From the NCBI RefSeq assembly GCF_004762035.2, contig NZ_SIJK02000019.1:10612-74611 (forward strand): DNA of 64,000 nt. Direction: 5' to 3'. The DNA comes from Candidatus Chloroploca mongolica (GTDB lineage: Bacteria > Chloroflexota > Chloroflexia > Chloroflexales > Chloroflexaceae). Positions 8,768 through 16,193 of this stretch are shown here, piece by piece (within the stretch, counting starts at the first letter, position 1; every line of letters begins with the position of its first letter). Both the position numbers and the translations under genes were made by a program. The notes below the pieces were generated by a model. The model was not told the DNA's origin. It did no database searches and saw nothing but the letters and a program-made list of their open reading frames with translations.

Positions 8768-9556
8768 ATGCAGCCTGCGTTAGCAATTACTGATTTGACT
8801 GTTGCCTATCACGACAAACCCGTGCTCTGGGATGTCGATCTCGAGGTGCCTGCCAGTACCCTGATGGCGATTGTTGGTCCGAATGGCGCCGGCAAGACGA
8901 CGCTGATCAAGGCCGCGCTCGGTCTCGTGCGCCCTGCCGCTGGTCAGACACTCTTTTATGGGCGGCCGTATCGCGAGCAACGTCGCCTGGTGGGATATGT
9001 TCCGCAGCGCGGCAGCGTGGATTGGGATTTCCCGACGAGTGTGCTCGATGTGGTGATGATGGGACGCTACGGCAGCCTGGGTTGGTTCCGTCGTCCGGGC
9101 AAGGCCGAACGCCAGCACGCGCTGGCCGCACTCGAGAAGGTGCGCATGGCCGATTTTGCCACCCGTCAGATCAGTCAACTCTCGGGCGGGCAACAGCAAC
9201 GCGTCTTTCTTGCCCGTGCCCTCGTTCAGGATGCGCAAATCTATTTTATGGACGAGCCTTTCCAGGGGGTTGATGCAATCACCGAGCGCGCCATCATTGA
9301 TCTACTGCGCGATCTGCGCGCCAACGGCAAGACGGTGATCGTCGTTCACCACGATCTCCAGACCGTGCCCGAGTATTTTGATCAGGTCTGTCTGATCAAT
9401 GTGCGCCGCATCGCCAGCGGCCCGGTGGCCGAGGTCTTTACCGAAGCCAATCTGCGCACAACCTATGGCGGGCGCATTGCCTTCCTTGGGCACGCCGAAG
9501 ATGACGAAGCTGCGCCGCACCGCGCCGAGGGTATGCTGAAGGGAGTGGCCGACTGA
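8768..9556 (+). CDS. metal (Mn/Zn/Fe) ABC transporter ATP-binding protein
   Basis: This 262-aa ATPase has a Walker A GPNGAGKT (37-44), the Q-loop region [16 protein letters not shown], the signature LSGGQQQR and the Walker B IYFMDEP. The YVPQ...DWDFP stretch is typical of the MntB/ZnuC/SitB class, which moves Mn, Zn or Fe into the cell. A strong GGAGG (8757-8761) sits 6 nt before the ATG. Its stop overlaps the next start by one base. The exact metal cannot be told from sequence. No solute-binding lipoprotein, normally part of such operons, is adjacent. Confidence 0.95.
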   Translation: MQPALAITDLTVAYHDKPVLWDVDLEVPASTLMAIVGPNGAGKTTLIKAALGLVRPAAGQTLFYGRPYREQRRLVGYVPQRGSVDWDFPTSVLDVVMMGRYGSLGWFRRPGKAERQHALAALEKVRMADFATRQISQLSGGQQQRVFLARALVQDAQIYFMDEPFQGVDAITERAIIDLLRDLRANGKTVIVVHHDLQTVPEYFDQVCLINVRRIASGPVAEVFTEANLRTTYGGRIAFLGHAEDDEAAPHRAEGMLKGVAD

Positions 9557-10425
9557 TGGAACTCTTTGCTGATTATACGCTGCGCATGGTGGCCCTCGGG
9601 TCGGCTATGCTTGGCATTGTCAGCGGGGTACTCGGCTGCTTTGCGGTGCTACGTCGCCAGGCGCTGCTCGGCGATGCGATGTCCCATGCGGCCCTCCCCG
9701 GCATTGTGCTGGCCTTTATGCTGACTGGGCAACGCGATCCGCTTGTCTTGATGCTCGGGGCCGCAGGCTCCGCCTGGCTCGCCGCCCTCTTGTTGATGAG
9801 TGTGACCCGTACCACCCGCGTCAAAGAAGATAGTAGCCTCGCGTTGATCCTGGCCGTCTTTTTTGGAACTGGTCTCGTGCTGCTCTCGTGGCTACAACAG
9901 CGCCCCGATGCGGCGCAAGCCGGTTTGCGCAGTTTCCTCTTTGGGCAGGCCGCCGCGATGGTGGCCCGTGATGTTCAGGTGATGGTCGCCCTCGGGGTGC
10001 CAACCCTGGTGCTCGTTGCGCTCTTCTGGAAGCAGTTCAAAGTGCTCACCTTTGACCCTGAATATGCCGCTAGCCTTGGCTTGCCGGTGCGTGGCTTGAG
10101 CGTGCTGCTGACCTCGTTGATCATTGTCGCCATTGTGCTTGGTCTCCAGACCGTCGGGGTCGTACTGATGAGTGCGATGCTCGTCGCCCCAGCCGCCGCC
10201 GCCCGGCAGTGGACCGACCGCCTCGGCGTGATGATTGTGCTGGCGGGATGCTTTGGGGCAAGCGCAGGCGTCATTGGGGCACTGATCAGTGCCACCGCAC
10301 GGGGGCTCGCCACCGGGCCAACCATTGTGCTCTGTCTCGGGGTGCTCACCCTGGTCTCGTTTCTTTTCGCACCCAACCGGGGGCTGATCTGGCGCTACAC
10401 CCGCCAGGCCGTGCCCCAGGTTTAG
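9556..10425 (+). CDS. metal ABC transporter permease (first)
   Basis: The 289-aa integral membrane protein has about eight hydrophobic helices and ABC-3 family blocks: RRQALLGDAMSHAALPGI near the N-terminus and LLTSLIIVAIVLGLQTVGVVL with MSAMLVAPAAAARQW towards the end. It should form the membrane channel with the following permease and the ATPase before it. The start is coupled to the upstream stop (TGATG). Confidence 0.94.
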   Translation: MELFADYTLRMVALGSAMLGIVSGVLGCFAVLRRQALLGDAMSHAALPGIVLAFMLTGQRDPLVLMLGAAGSAWLAALLLMSVTRTTRVKEDSSLALILAVFFGTGLVLLSWLQQRPDAAQAGLRSFLFGQAAAMVARDVQVMVALGVPTLVLVALFWKQFKVLTFDPEYAASLGLPVRGLSVLLTSLIIVAIVLGLQTVGVVLMSAMLVAPAAAARQWTDRLGVMIVLAGCFGASAGVIGALISATARGLATGPTIVLCLGVLTLVSFLFAPNRGLIWRYTRQAVPQV

Positions 10426-10444
10426 AAGATAGAGAGGTGCCACG

Positions 10445-11548
10445 ATGTCGTCAACGATGGAAGTGCAACTCATTGCAATCGTGGTCGCTGCTGCCTGTGC
10501 CTTGCCAGGGGTCTTCCTCGTCTTGCGCCGGATGGCGATGATGAGCGATGCGATCAGCCATACGGTCTTGCTTGGCATTGTGCTTGGCTATTTTGTGACC
10601 CGCGACCTCGCTTCGCCGTTGCTCTTTGTCGGTGCGGTCGCAACCGGGGTCTTGACGGTCAGTCTCGTTGAGATGTTGACCCGTACGAATCTGATCAAAG
10701 AAGATGCCGCCATTGGCCTCGTCTTTCCGGTGCTCTTCAGCATTGCGGTGATCCTGATTTCACGCTACGCGGGCAATGTGCATCTCGACACCGATGCGGT
10801 GCTGCTTGGTGAACTGGCGTTTGCGCCGTTTGATCGCATTACCTGGGGTTGGCTCGATCTTCCCCGGGCCTTGCTGATTGGCAGCATCACGCTCGTGCTC
10901 AACCTGGGGCTGATTGTGCTCTTTTACAAAGAGCTCAAGCTCGCAACGTTTGATGTAGGCCTCGCCGCAACGCTCGGTTTCAGCCCGGTGCTGGTGCATT
11001 ACGGACTGATGACCGTCGTCTCCATTACGGCCGTCGGCGCTTTTGATGCAGTTGGTTCGATCCTTGTCGTTGCGCTGATGGTTGCCCCTCCTGCGGCGGC
11101 CTATCTCGTAACCGACCGCTTGTCACGCATGCTCGGCTTGAGTGTCGTCATTGCCGTGCTCAGTGCCGTGCTTGGCTACTGGTTTGCCCGCTGGTTCAAT
11201 GTCTCGATTGCCGGTTCAATGGCAATGATGACCGGGGTTGCCTTTCTCCTAGCCTTCCTCTTTGCACCGGCCCGTGGCATTATGGCGCTTGGGGTACGGC
11301 GTTCGCGCCAGCGCTGGGAATTTGCCCAGCAGATGCTGACGCTCCACCTGCTCAACCACGAAGGTACCGCTGAAGCCGACGACGAGTGCAGCCGCAACCA
11401 CCTGAGCCACCATCTTCGCTGGCAGCCACGCTTCGCCGCGACCGTGATTCGCCTCGCCGAACAGGGTGGCCTGATCCAGTGCAATGGCATGCGCCTGATG
11501 CTCACCGAGCAGGGGCGTCGCCTCGCCCAGGAGGCGAGTCTCCGCTAA
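10445..11548 (+). CDS. metal ABC transporter permease fused to a DtxR-like winged-helix tail
   Basis: Residues 1-280 form a second ABC-3 permease (RRMAMMSDAISHTVLLGI; VGSILVVALMVAPPAAAYL). Residues about 285-367 are soluble and resemble the winged helix of iron/manganese-dependent regulators (WEFAQQMLTLHLLNHEG ... LTEQGRRLAQEA). Such fusions are known for this permease subfamily. Whether the tail binds DNA, metal or only the ATPase is unknown. A short GAGGTG-type Shine-Dalgarno precedes the ATG; 19 bp separate it from the previous gene. Confidence 0.92.
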   Translation: MSSTMEVQLIAIVVAAACALPGVFLVLRRMAMMSDAISHTVLLGIVLGYFVTRDLASPLLFVGAVATGVLTVSLVEMLTRTNLIKEDAAIGLVFPVLFSIAVILISRYAGNVHLDTDAVLLGELAFAPFDRITWGWLDLPRALLIGSITLVLNLGLIVLFYKELKLATFDVGLAATLGFSPVLVHYGLMTVVSITAVGAFDAVGSILVVALMVAPPAAAYLVTDRLSRMLGLSVVIAVLSAVLGYWFARWFNVSIAGSMAMMTGVAFLLAFLFAPARGIMALGVRRSRQRWEFAQQMLTLHLLNHEGTAEADDECSRNHLSHHLRWQPRFAATVIRLAEQGGLIQCNGMRLMLTEQGRRLAQEASLR

Positions 11549-11583
11549 GGGAGGGCAAGCTCTCTCTGAACACCCCCCCTTAG
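11545..11583 (+). terminator. possible terminator of the metal transporter operon
   Basis: CTAAGGGAGGG (11545-11555, covering the stop codon) can pair with the C-rich CCCCCCTTAG ending at 11583, with one mismatch. The loop is about 17 nt and there is no proper T-run, so the call is tentative. Confidence 0.4.
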
Positions 11584-11594
11584 CTCCAATTCTT

Positions 11595-11711
11595 TTCAAA
11601 TAAGCTCACGCGAAGACGCGAAGACGCGAAGGGTGAAGCTCACCTACGCAAAAACCTTTGCGCCTTTGCGTCAAAAGAGCCGCCTTATTTGCAAGGTATT
11701 GCCCTTAGCTC
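11595..11711 (-). repeat. dispersed CGCAAAGG-type repeat, copy B (full length, diverged)
   Basis: On the minus strand it follows the family order: AATACCTTGCAAATAAGGCGG, TTTTGACGCAAAGGCGCAAAGG, then three CTTCGCG units and TGAGCTTATTTGAA. The two halves can pair: the GCGAAG units with the CTTTGCG units, through G-U pairs in the plus-strand RNA. It sits in the 200-bp gap between convergent genes. Confidence 0.8.
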
Positions 11712-11748
11712 ATCCGCAAGACAGCAAGCGTAGCATGCAAGCATGGCG

Positions 11749-12642
11749 CTATGGCGTAACGCCATACTCAACCTCGATATTGAGCAGATAAAGTTGCCCG
11801 GCAAAGGTTTCGCTATTGGCCGGATTGCCCCGGAGCAAGAAGAACGACCAGAGTGGTGTATCAGCGAGGTTGCTGTCGGTCAGGGTGAAACTCTGGCTGT
11901 AGATGCGGTACCACGACGGGCCACTCGGGAAGGTCAGCAAGCTATCGGCATCCCGCGTCCCTGGATTGGTCAGCCATTCGCCCGAGTTGGGCGTGTACGT
12001 ATTGAGCTTGAGCCGCCAGTTGACCGCACCGGCCCCGTTGCCGCCCAGGGCAAAGAAGAGCCGCACCGTCACCGGCGACGTGCCGTCCCAATCCGCCGGA
12101 CGCGCCAGGTAGAACCCGGCTTCGTCACTCACATTCGCCGCCCACCGCAACGCTAGGTCGTTGTCCATCACCAGATTGGTCGAGTCGAGATCGCGGATCA
12201 ATGAGGCCGGGCTGATGCTCACCGTACGGGTCTGGCTACGAGCAGCAAGGCCCGCTTCGGCAAGCGTCGGGGTCACGATCTGACGGGGCGTCAGCACCGT
12301 GTAGGTAGTGCTGCCCTGCGGGCGTACCGCCACTTCAACATAGACCACTTGATCGCGTGCGGGCAGGCTCAGCGGGGTGGCAAAGCGTCCATCAACCACC
12401 GTCACATCAGGCACAGCGAGCGCTTCGCCGAGCGGTTGCCCATCAGTTGCGGCATCAAAGAGCGTGATCAAGAAATCGTACTGGCCCTGCGCAGAGGCGC
12501 CGCCATCCTCAAGATACCCCTCGTAGGTGATGCTCGCATGAGTCGTGGCCGATTCGACCGTGGCTGGCATCTGAAGCCACCCGACCCACACGACAACAAT
12601 TGCAAAGCCGATGAGCGAAAGTAGCGCTAGACGGCGTACCAT
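11749..12642 (-). CDS. exported protein of unknown function, near-duplicate C-terminal domain (copy 1)
   Basis: The 297-aa protein starts with a membrane/signal segment (about residues 5-25) after an AAGGGAG Shine-Dalgarno. The first half (about 35-130) looks like a beta-rich domain (HASITYEGYLEDGGASAQGQY). The second half (about 150-297) is almost identical to the C-terminal half of the next upstream gene, with repeated phrases such as STNLVMDNDLALRWAANVSD and LFFALGGNGAGAVNWRLKL. The composition and aromatic pattern suggest an extracellular beta-sandwich, but I recognise no named family. The two genes are 26 bp apart, probably one operon. Confidence 0.8.
   Translation of the reverse strand: MVRRLALLSLIGFAIVVVWVGWLQMPATVESATTHASITYEGYLEDGGASAQGQYDFLITLFDAATDGQPLGEALAVPDVTVVDGRFATPLSLPARDQVVYVEVAVRPQGSTTYTVLTPRQIVTPTLAEAGLAARSQTRTVSISPASLIRDLDSTNLVMDNDLALRWAANVSDEAGFYLARPADWDGTSPVTVRLFFALGGNGAGAVNWRLKLNTYTPNSGEWLTNPGTRDADSLLTFPSGPSWYRIYSQSFTLTDSNLADTPLWSFFLLRGNPANSETFAGQLYLLNIEVEYGVTP
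11779..12188. repeat. 410-bp direct repeat, copy 1
   Basis: This stretch matches 12735-13144 at a constant offset of 956 bp with only a handful of mismatches (seen near 11790, 11850-11880 and 12155). It encodes most of the shared C-terminal domain. Conservation at synonymous sites points to recent duplication or gene conversion. Confidence 0.9.
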
Positions 12643-12668
12643 AGCAACAACTCCCTTCTCACGAAGCG

Positions 12669-13484
12669 TTAACGCCGAATGATCGGCAGATAGACAACGT
12701 ACGACGGCGGATTGCGCAGGTAGGCAACCTCAACATTGAGCAGATAAAGTTGCCCCGCAAAGGTTTCGCTATTGGCCGGATTGCCCCGGAGCAAGAAGAA
12801 CGACCAGAGCGGTTGGTCGGCGAGGTTGCTGTCGGACAGGGTGAAACTCTGGCTGTAGATGCGGTACCACGACGGGCCACTCGGGAAGGTCAGCAAGCTA
12901 TCGGCATCCCGCGTCCCTGGATTGGTCAGCCATTCGCCCGAGTTGGGCGTGTACGTATTGAGCTTGAGCCGCCAGTTGACCGCACCGGCCCCGTTGCCGC
13001 CCAGGGCAAAGAAGAGCCGCACCGTCACCGGCGACGTGCCGTCCCAATCCGCCGGACGCGCCAGGTAGAACCCGGCTTCGTCACTCACATTCGCCGCCCA
13101 CCGCAACGCCAGGTCGTTGTCCATCACCAGATTGGTCGAGTCGACATCACGAATAAACGCCGCCGGACTGACGCTGACACTGCGCGTAAGCACGCCCGTC
13201 TGCGCAACGATTGGCATACGACCCGTCGTAATCCTCGACCACCCGAGGCGAAGTGGGGGCGCAAAGCTCGCAGAGCGTGACCGCAGACCACCCTGGAGTT
13301 GGTACGTTCCACCACTCATCGAGGCTTGAGGGGGTGAATCGTTGTAAGCCGAAAAGGCGCGCCCGGGCTGCATAAGCCTGAATATACCAAGCACTATCGC
13401 CAAACCGATCAAAACCAGCCCGAAAAAGAATAACTGTTGAGGAGGGATCCCCATGCGCCGAAACAGCGGCTCTCGTTTTTCCAT
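12669..13484 (-). CDS. exported protein of unknown function, near-duplicate C-terminal domain (copy 2)
   Basis: The start at 13484 (MEKREPLF) is chosen over an upstream ATG-like start at 13523 because AGGAG lies 7-8 nt before it. The 271-aa product has an N-terminal membrane helix (about residues 15-38), a short unique region, and then the same C-terminal domain as copy 1, ending in a different tail (NPPSYVVYLPIIRR). The tail PIIRR after a hydrophobic YLP is also seen in other exported proteins of the window (FLPLIR in the subtilase), perhaps a common envelope-protein ending in this lineage. Function unknown. Confidence 0.78.
   Translation of the reverse strand: MEKREPLFRRMGIPPQQLFFFGLVLIGLAIVLGIFRLMQPGRAFSAYNDSPPQASMSGGTYQLQGGLRSRSASFAPPLRLGWSRITTGRMPIVAQTGVLTRSVSVSPAAFIRDVDSTNLVMDNDLALRWAANVSDEAGFYLARPADWDGTSPVTVRLFFALGGNGAGAVNWRLKLNTYTPNSGEWLTNPGTRDADSLLTFPSGPSWYRIYSQSFTLSDSNLADQPLWSFFLLRGNPANSETFAGQLYLLNVEVAYLRNPPSYVVYLPIIRR
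12735..13144. repeat. 410-bp direct repeat, copy 2
   Basis: Partner of 11779-12188. Similarity drops sharply at both ends: the flanking N-terminal coding regions are unrelated in sequence. Confidence 0.9.
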
Positions 13485-13535
13485 ATGCGCACTCCTGAGG
13501 AACTGGCGCAAACCGATACGCACCGGGGCAAGGTG

Positions 13536-13544
13536 AGTATAGCA
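13536..13544 (-). promoter_or_regulatory. extended -10 promoter of the exported-protein pair
   Basis: The minus strand reads TGCTATACT, about 52 bp upstream of the ATG at 13484. No clear -35 is present. Confidence 0.6.
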
Positions 13545-13572
13545 TATCAGTCTGCGCTAGCATATTCAGCAA

Positions 13573-13601
13573 TTGCCAACATTCCCGCGGGGTGGTACCA
13601 T
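13573..13601 (+). promoter_or_regulatory. promoter of dnaD and the helicase-loader gene
   Basis: TTGCCA (13573-13578), 17-bp spacer, TACCAT (13596-13601) preceded by TGG. The expected start of transcription is about 35 nt before the ATG at 13644. Confidence 0.6.
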
Positions 13602-13643
13602 ACCAGGACAGTCACGCTGTACCATCGCGACCCGAGGTGGCCT

Positions 13644-14354
13644 ATGGCCTTTGCTGGTTTTTCGACCGATACGCTCATAAGCCTGCCGCCCGAACTCTTT
13701 AGCGAGGTTATTCCGAACATTACGCAGCCAAGCGAGCTCAAGGTAACGCTCCATATCTTCTATCGGCTGAGCCGACAGCGCGTCACCCCGCGGCGGATTA
13801 GTTGGGACGAACTCCACAGCGATGTGTTGCTGCGCCGTTCGCTGCGCAGTGTCAGCAAACTTCGTCCATTCGATGACTTGCTTAGCGAAGGATTGGGGGC
13901 TGCCGTGCGCCGGGGCACGCTGTTGCACCTAGCGCTACCGATTGAAGAGCGGGTACATAATTGGTATCTGGTGCATACCACGCTCAACCGCACGTGGGTT
14001 GAACGCTTGACCAGAGCACGCACGGTGCTCGCCCCGACAAGTGAATTGCCCGAACGCCCGTCGGTGATCGGGCTCTACGAGCAAAATATTGGCCTGGTCA
14101 CCCCGATGCTGATTGATGAACTACGCGAAGCCGAAGAGCGTTACCCCCGTGAGTGGATCGAAGAAGCCATGCGCGAGGCGGTACGCTCGAATGCGCGCTC
14201 GTGGCGCTATATTCGTAAAGTGCTGGAGAGGTGGGCTGCCAATGGACGACAAGATGCGGCGAATCGCGCCGAACGACCTATCGATATCGAGAAATATACC
14301 AGCGGCGAGTTCGATGGACTCTTCCGCCGGGGCAGCGATGAATCCGATCTCTGA
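13644..14354 (+). CDS. DnaD-domain primosome protein
   Basis: The ATG at 13644 follows GAGGTGG, giving 236 aa; the open frame extends upstream but that part overlaps the promoter. The N-terminal part (MAFAGFSTDTLISLPPELF, then ITQPSELKVTLHIFYRLSR) resembles the winged-helix region of DnaD/DnaB proteins. The C-terminal part (about residues 150-220) matches the DnaD/DnaB2 helical domain, with IGLYEQNIGLVTPML and the late ARSWRYIRKVLERW block. In Firmicutes such proteins help load the replicative helicase. The partner ATPase gene overlaps its 3' end, which supports that role here. Confidence 0.85.
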   Translation: MAFAGFSTDTLISLPPELFSEVIPNITQPSELKVTLHIFYRLSRQRVTPRRISWDELHSDVLLRRSLRSVSKLRPFDDLLSEGLGAAVRRGTLLHLALPIEERVHNWYLVHTTLNRTWVERLTRARTVLAPTSELPERPSVIGLYEQNIGLVTPMLIDELREAEERYPREWIEEAMREAVRSNARSWRYIRKVLERWAANGRQDAANRAERPIDIEKYTSGEFDGLFRRGSDESDL

Positions 14355-15135
14355 TCAAGCCCCCGATGAGCCTGAAGAGGTCTGCCCTCGCTGCAAAGGG
14401 GCAGGCTATTATTTGCTTGATGTTCCCTTTGGGCATCCCGAGTTTGGGCAGTTGATTACCTGCCACTGTCGCGCCGCCGAAAAACAACAACTTCGCCGTC
14501 AGCGTTTGCTCGAAATAAGCAACCTCGGGCCGTTTAGCGGCAAGACGTTCGAAAACCTTGATGCTGGCGTGCCAGGCCTTGCGCGCGCCTATGCCCGCGC
14601 ACGCAAGTTTGCCGAGCAACCCACAGGCTGGTTAATCTTTTTTGGTGGCTACGGCTGTGGCAAAACCCATCTCGCCGCGGCCATTGCGAATGAAATCCTG
14701 CGCAACCATTTTTTGACGATCCTCTTTACGGTGGTTCCCGATCTGCTTGACCATCTCCGCAGCACGTTTGGGCCAAGCTCAGAAATTGCCTACGACGAAC
14801 GGGTCGAGCAAGTGCGCAATGCCGATGTCTTGATCCTTGATGACCTGGGCACCGAAAATGCAACCCCCTGGGCCCGCGAGAAGTTGTTCCAGATCTTCAA
14901 TCACCGTTATAATTATGGCCTGCCAACCGTGATCACGAGCAACCGTGAGCCAAAGGAGATCGATCCGCGGATTTTTTCCCGGATGAGCGACCGTGAATTG
15001 TGTGATGAGATCATTATGATTGATGCCGGTGATTACCGGCGCCTCGCCCCAACGCAGCGCTTTGAACAGCGGAAACAGGATCACCTGCGCCGGATGGGGC
15101 GTACCCCTTCAGAACGTGGCCCGCGCAAGGCCTGA
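14338..15135 (+). CDS. DnaI/DnaC-like helicase-loader ATPase
   Basis: The 265-aa protein begins with a zinc-ribbon-like segment (CPRCKGAGYY then CHC, four cysteine/histidine positions) and continues as an AAA+ ATPase of the DnaC/DnaI/IstB group. Walker A is GGYGCGKTH, Walker B is VLILDDLG, and sensor-type TVITSNREP follows. The ATG at 14338 lies inside the end of dnaD (17-bp overlap); an ATG at 14314 is possible. Next to dnaD and with no transposase nearby, a role in loading DnaB helicase is more likely than IstB function. Confidence 0.88.
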   Translation: MNPISDQAPDEPEEVCPRCKGAGYYLLDVPFGHPEFGQLITCHCRAAEKQQLRRQRLLEISNLGPFSGKTFENLDAGVPGLARAYARARKFAEQPTGWLIFFGGYGCGKTHLAAAIANEILRNHFLTILFTVVPDLLDHLRSTFGPSSEIAYDERVEQVRNADVLILDDLGTENATPWAREKLFQIFNHRYNYGLPTVITSNREPKEIDPRIFSRMSDRELCDEIIMIDAGDYRRLAPTQRFEQRKQDHLRRMGRTPSERGPRKA

Positions 15136-15161
15136 AGATGAACTGCCTGGTAATAGTCTGA

Positions 15162-15170
15162 TGCTACAAT
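15162..15170 (+). promoter_or_regulatory. extended -10 promoter of argF
   Basis: TGCTACAAT lies 33 nt before the argF ATG at 15203. The -35 (ACTGCC) is weak. No ARG-box palindrome was recognised. Confidence 0.55.
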
Positions 15171-15202
15171 TGAGGCATGTAGACGGGACGGAGTAACGTG
15201 TT

Positions 15203-16141
15203 ATGCAGAACCATTTCTTGTCGGCGGCAGATTTGAGTCGTGATGAGGCCGAGACCTTGCTGGAACGAGCAACTCAACTCAAGGCTGAATGGCGTGCAGG
15301 TGCGAGCTCAGGGATGCACGCAACCTGGCCCCTGAAGGGCAAGACCCTCGCCCTGGTCTTTGAGAAGCCATCACTACGTACGCGCGTGGCGTTTGAAGCA
15401 GGGATGACCCAACTTGGCGGCAATGGCTCGTATCTGTCGGCGAATGATATTGATATGGGCGGGCGTGAGAGTGTGCCCGATGTGGCGCGGAACCTGAGTC
15501 GTTGGGTGCAGGCGATCGCCGCCCGGGTCTTCAAACACGGAACCGTCGAAACCCTCGCTCGCCACGCCGATGTCCCGGTGATCAACGCCCTCTCGGATCG
15601 CGAGCATCCCTGCCAGGCCCTCGCCGATCTGTTGACCTTGCGCGAGCGCTTCGGGCGTCTCCAGGGCTTGCAGTTGAGTTATCTCGGTGATGGCAATAAT
15701 GTCTGCCATTCGCTGATGCTGCTCGGGGCAACCCTCGGGGTCAGTGTGCGCGTTGGGTGTCCGGTGGATTATCAACCTGACCCCGATATCCTCGCCCACG
15801 CCGAACGTCTCGCCGCCAACAACGAGGCAACGATTACGGTAACGGCCTCACCCGTTGAGGCGGTGGAAGGGTCCAATGCTATCTATACGGATGTCTGGGC
15901 TTCGATGGGCCAGGAACACGAAGTCGCCCGCCGCCGCCCGGTCTTTGCCCCATATCAAGTCAATGCGACCCTGATGGCATATGCCGATCCTGCCGCCATC
16001 TTTATGCACTGTCTGCCTGTCCACCGCGGCGAGGAAGTCAGTCCCGAGATTATTGATGGCCCCCAGTCGGTGGTCTTTGATCAGGCCGAGAACCGTCTGC
16101 ATGTGCAAAAAGCCCTGATCCTGACGCTTCTTAAGTTGTGA
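15203..16141 (+). CDS. argF: ornithine carbamoyltransferase
   Basis: The 312-aa enzyme makes citrulline from ornithine and carbamoyl phosphate in arginine synthesis. Carbamoyl-phosphate loop FEKPSLRTRVAFEAG, the HPCQALADLLT block and the ornithine-side MHCLPVHRGEEV motif (HCLP Cys) are all present. Length is normal for the family. The start ATG follows a GGAG-containing leader. No other arg genes are adjacent. Confidence 0.97.
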   Translation: MQNHFLSAADLSRDEAETLLERATQLKAEWRAGASSGMHATWPLKGKTLALVFEKPSLRTRVAFEAGMTQLGGNGSYLSANDIDMGGRESVPDVARNLSRWVQAIAARVFKHGTVETLARHADVPVINALSDREHPCQALADLLTLRERFGRLQGLQLSYLGDGNNVCHSLMLLGATLGVSVRVGCPVDYQPDPDILAHAERLAANNEATITVTASPVEAVEGSNAIYTDVWASMGQEHEVARRRPVFAPYQVNATLMAYADPAAIFMHCLPVHRGEEVSPEIIDGPQSVVFDQAENRLHVQKALILTLLKL

Positions 16142-16193
16142 CATGGATCGCGCCACACGGCACGGTGCATGATGCAAAAGTGAATGATGACCT

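Noticed and set aside
14338-15135. IstB of an IS21-type element
   Set aside because: No IstA transposase or terminal repeats are nearby; dnaD overlaps it instead.
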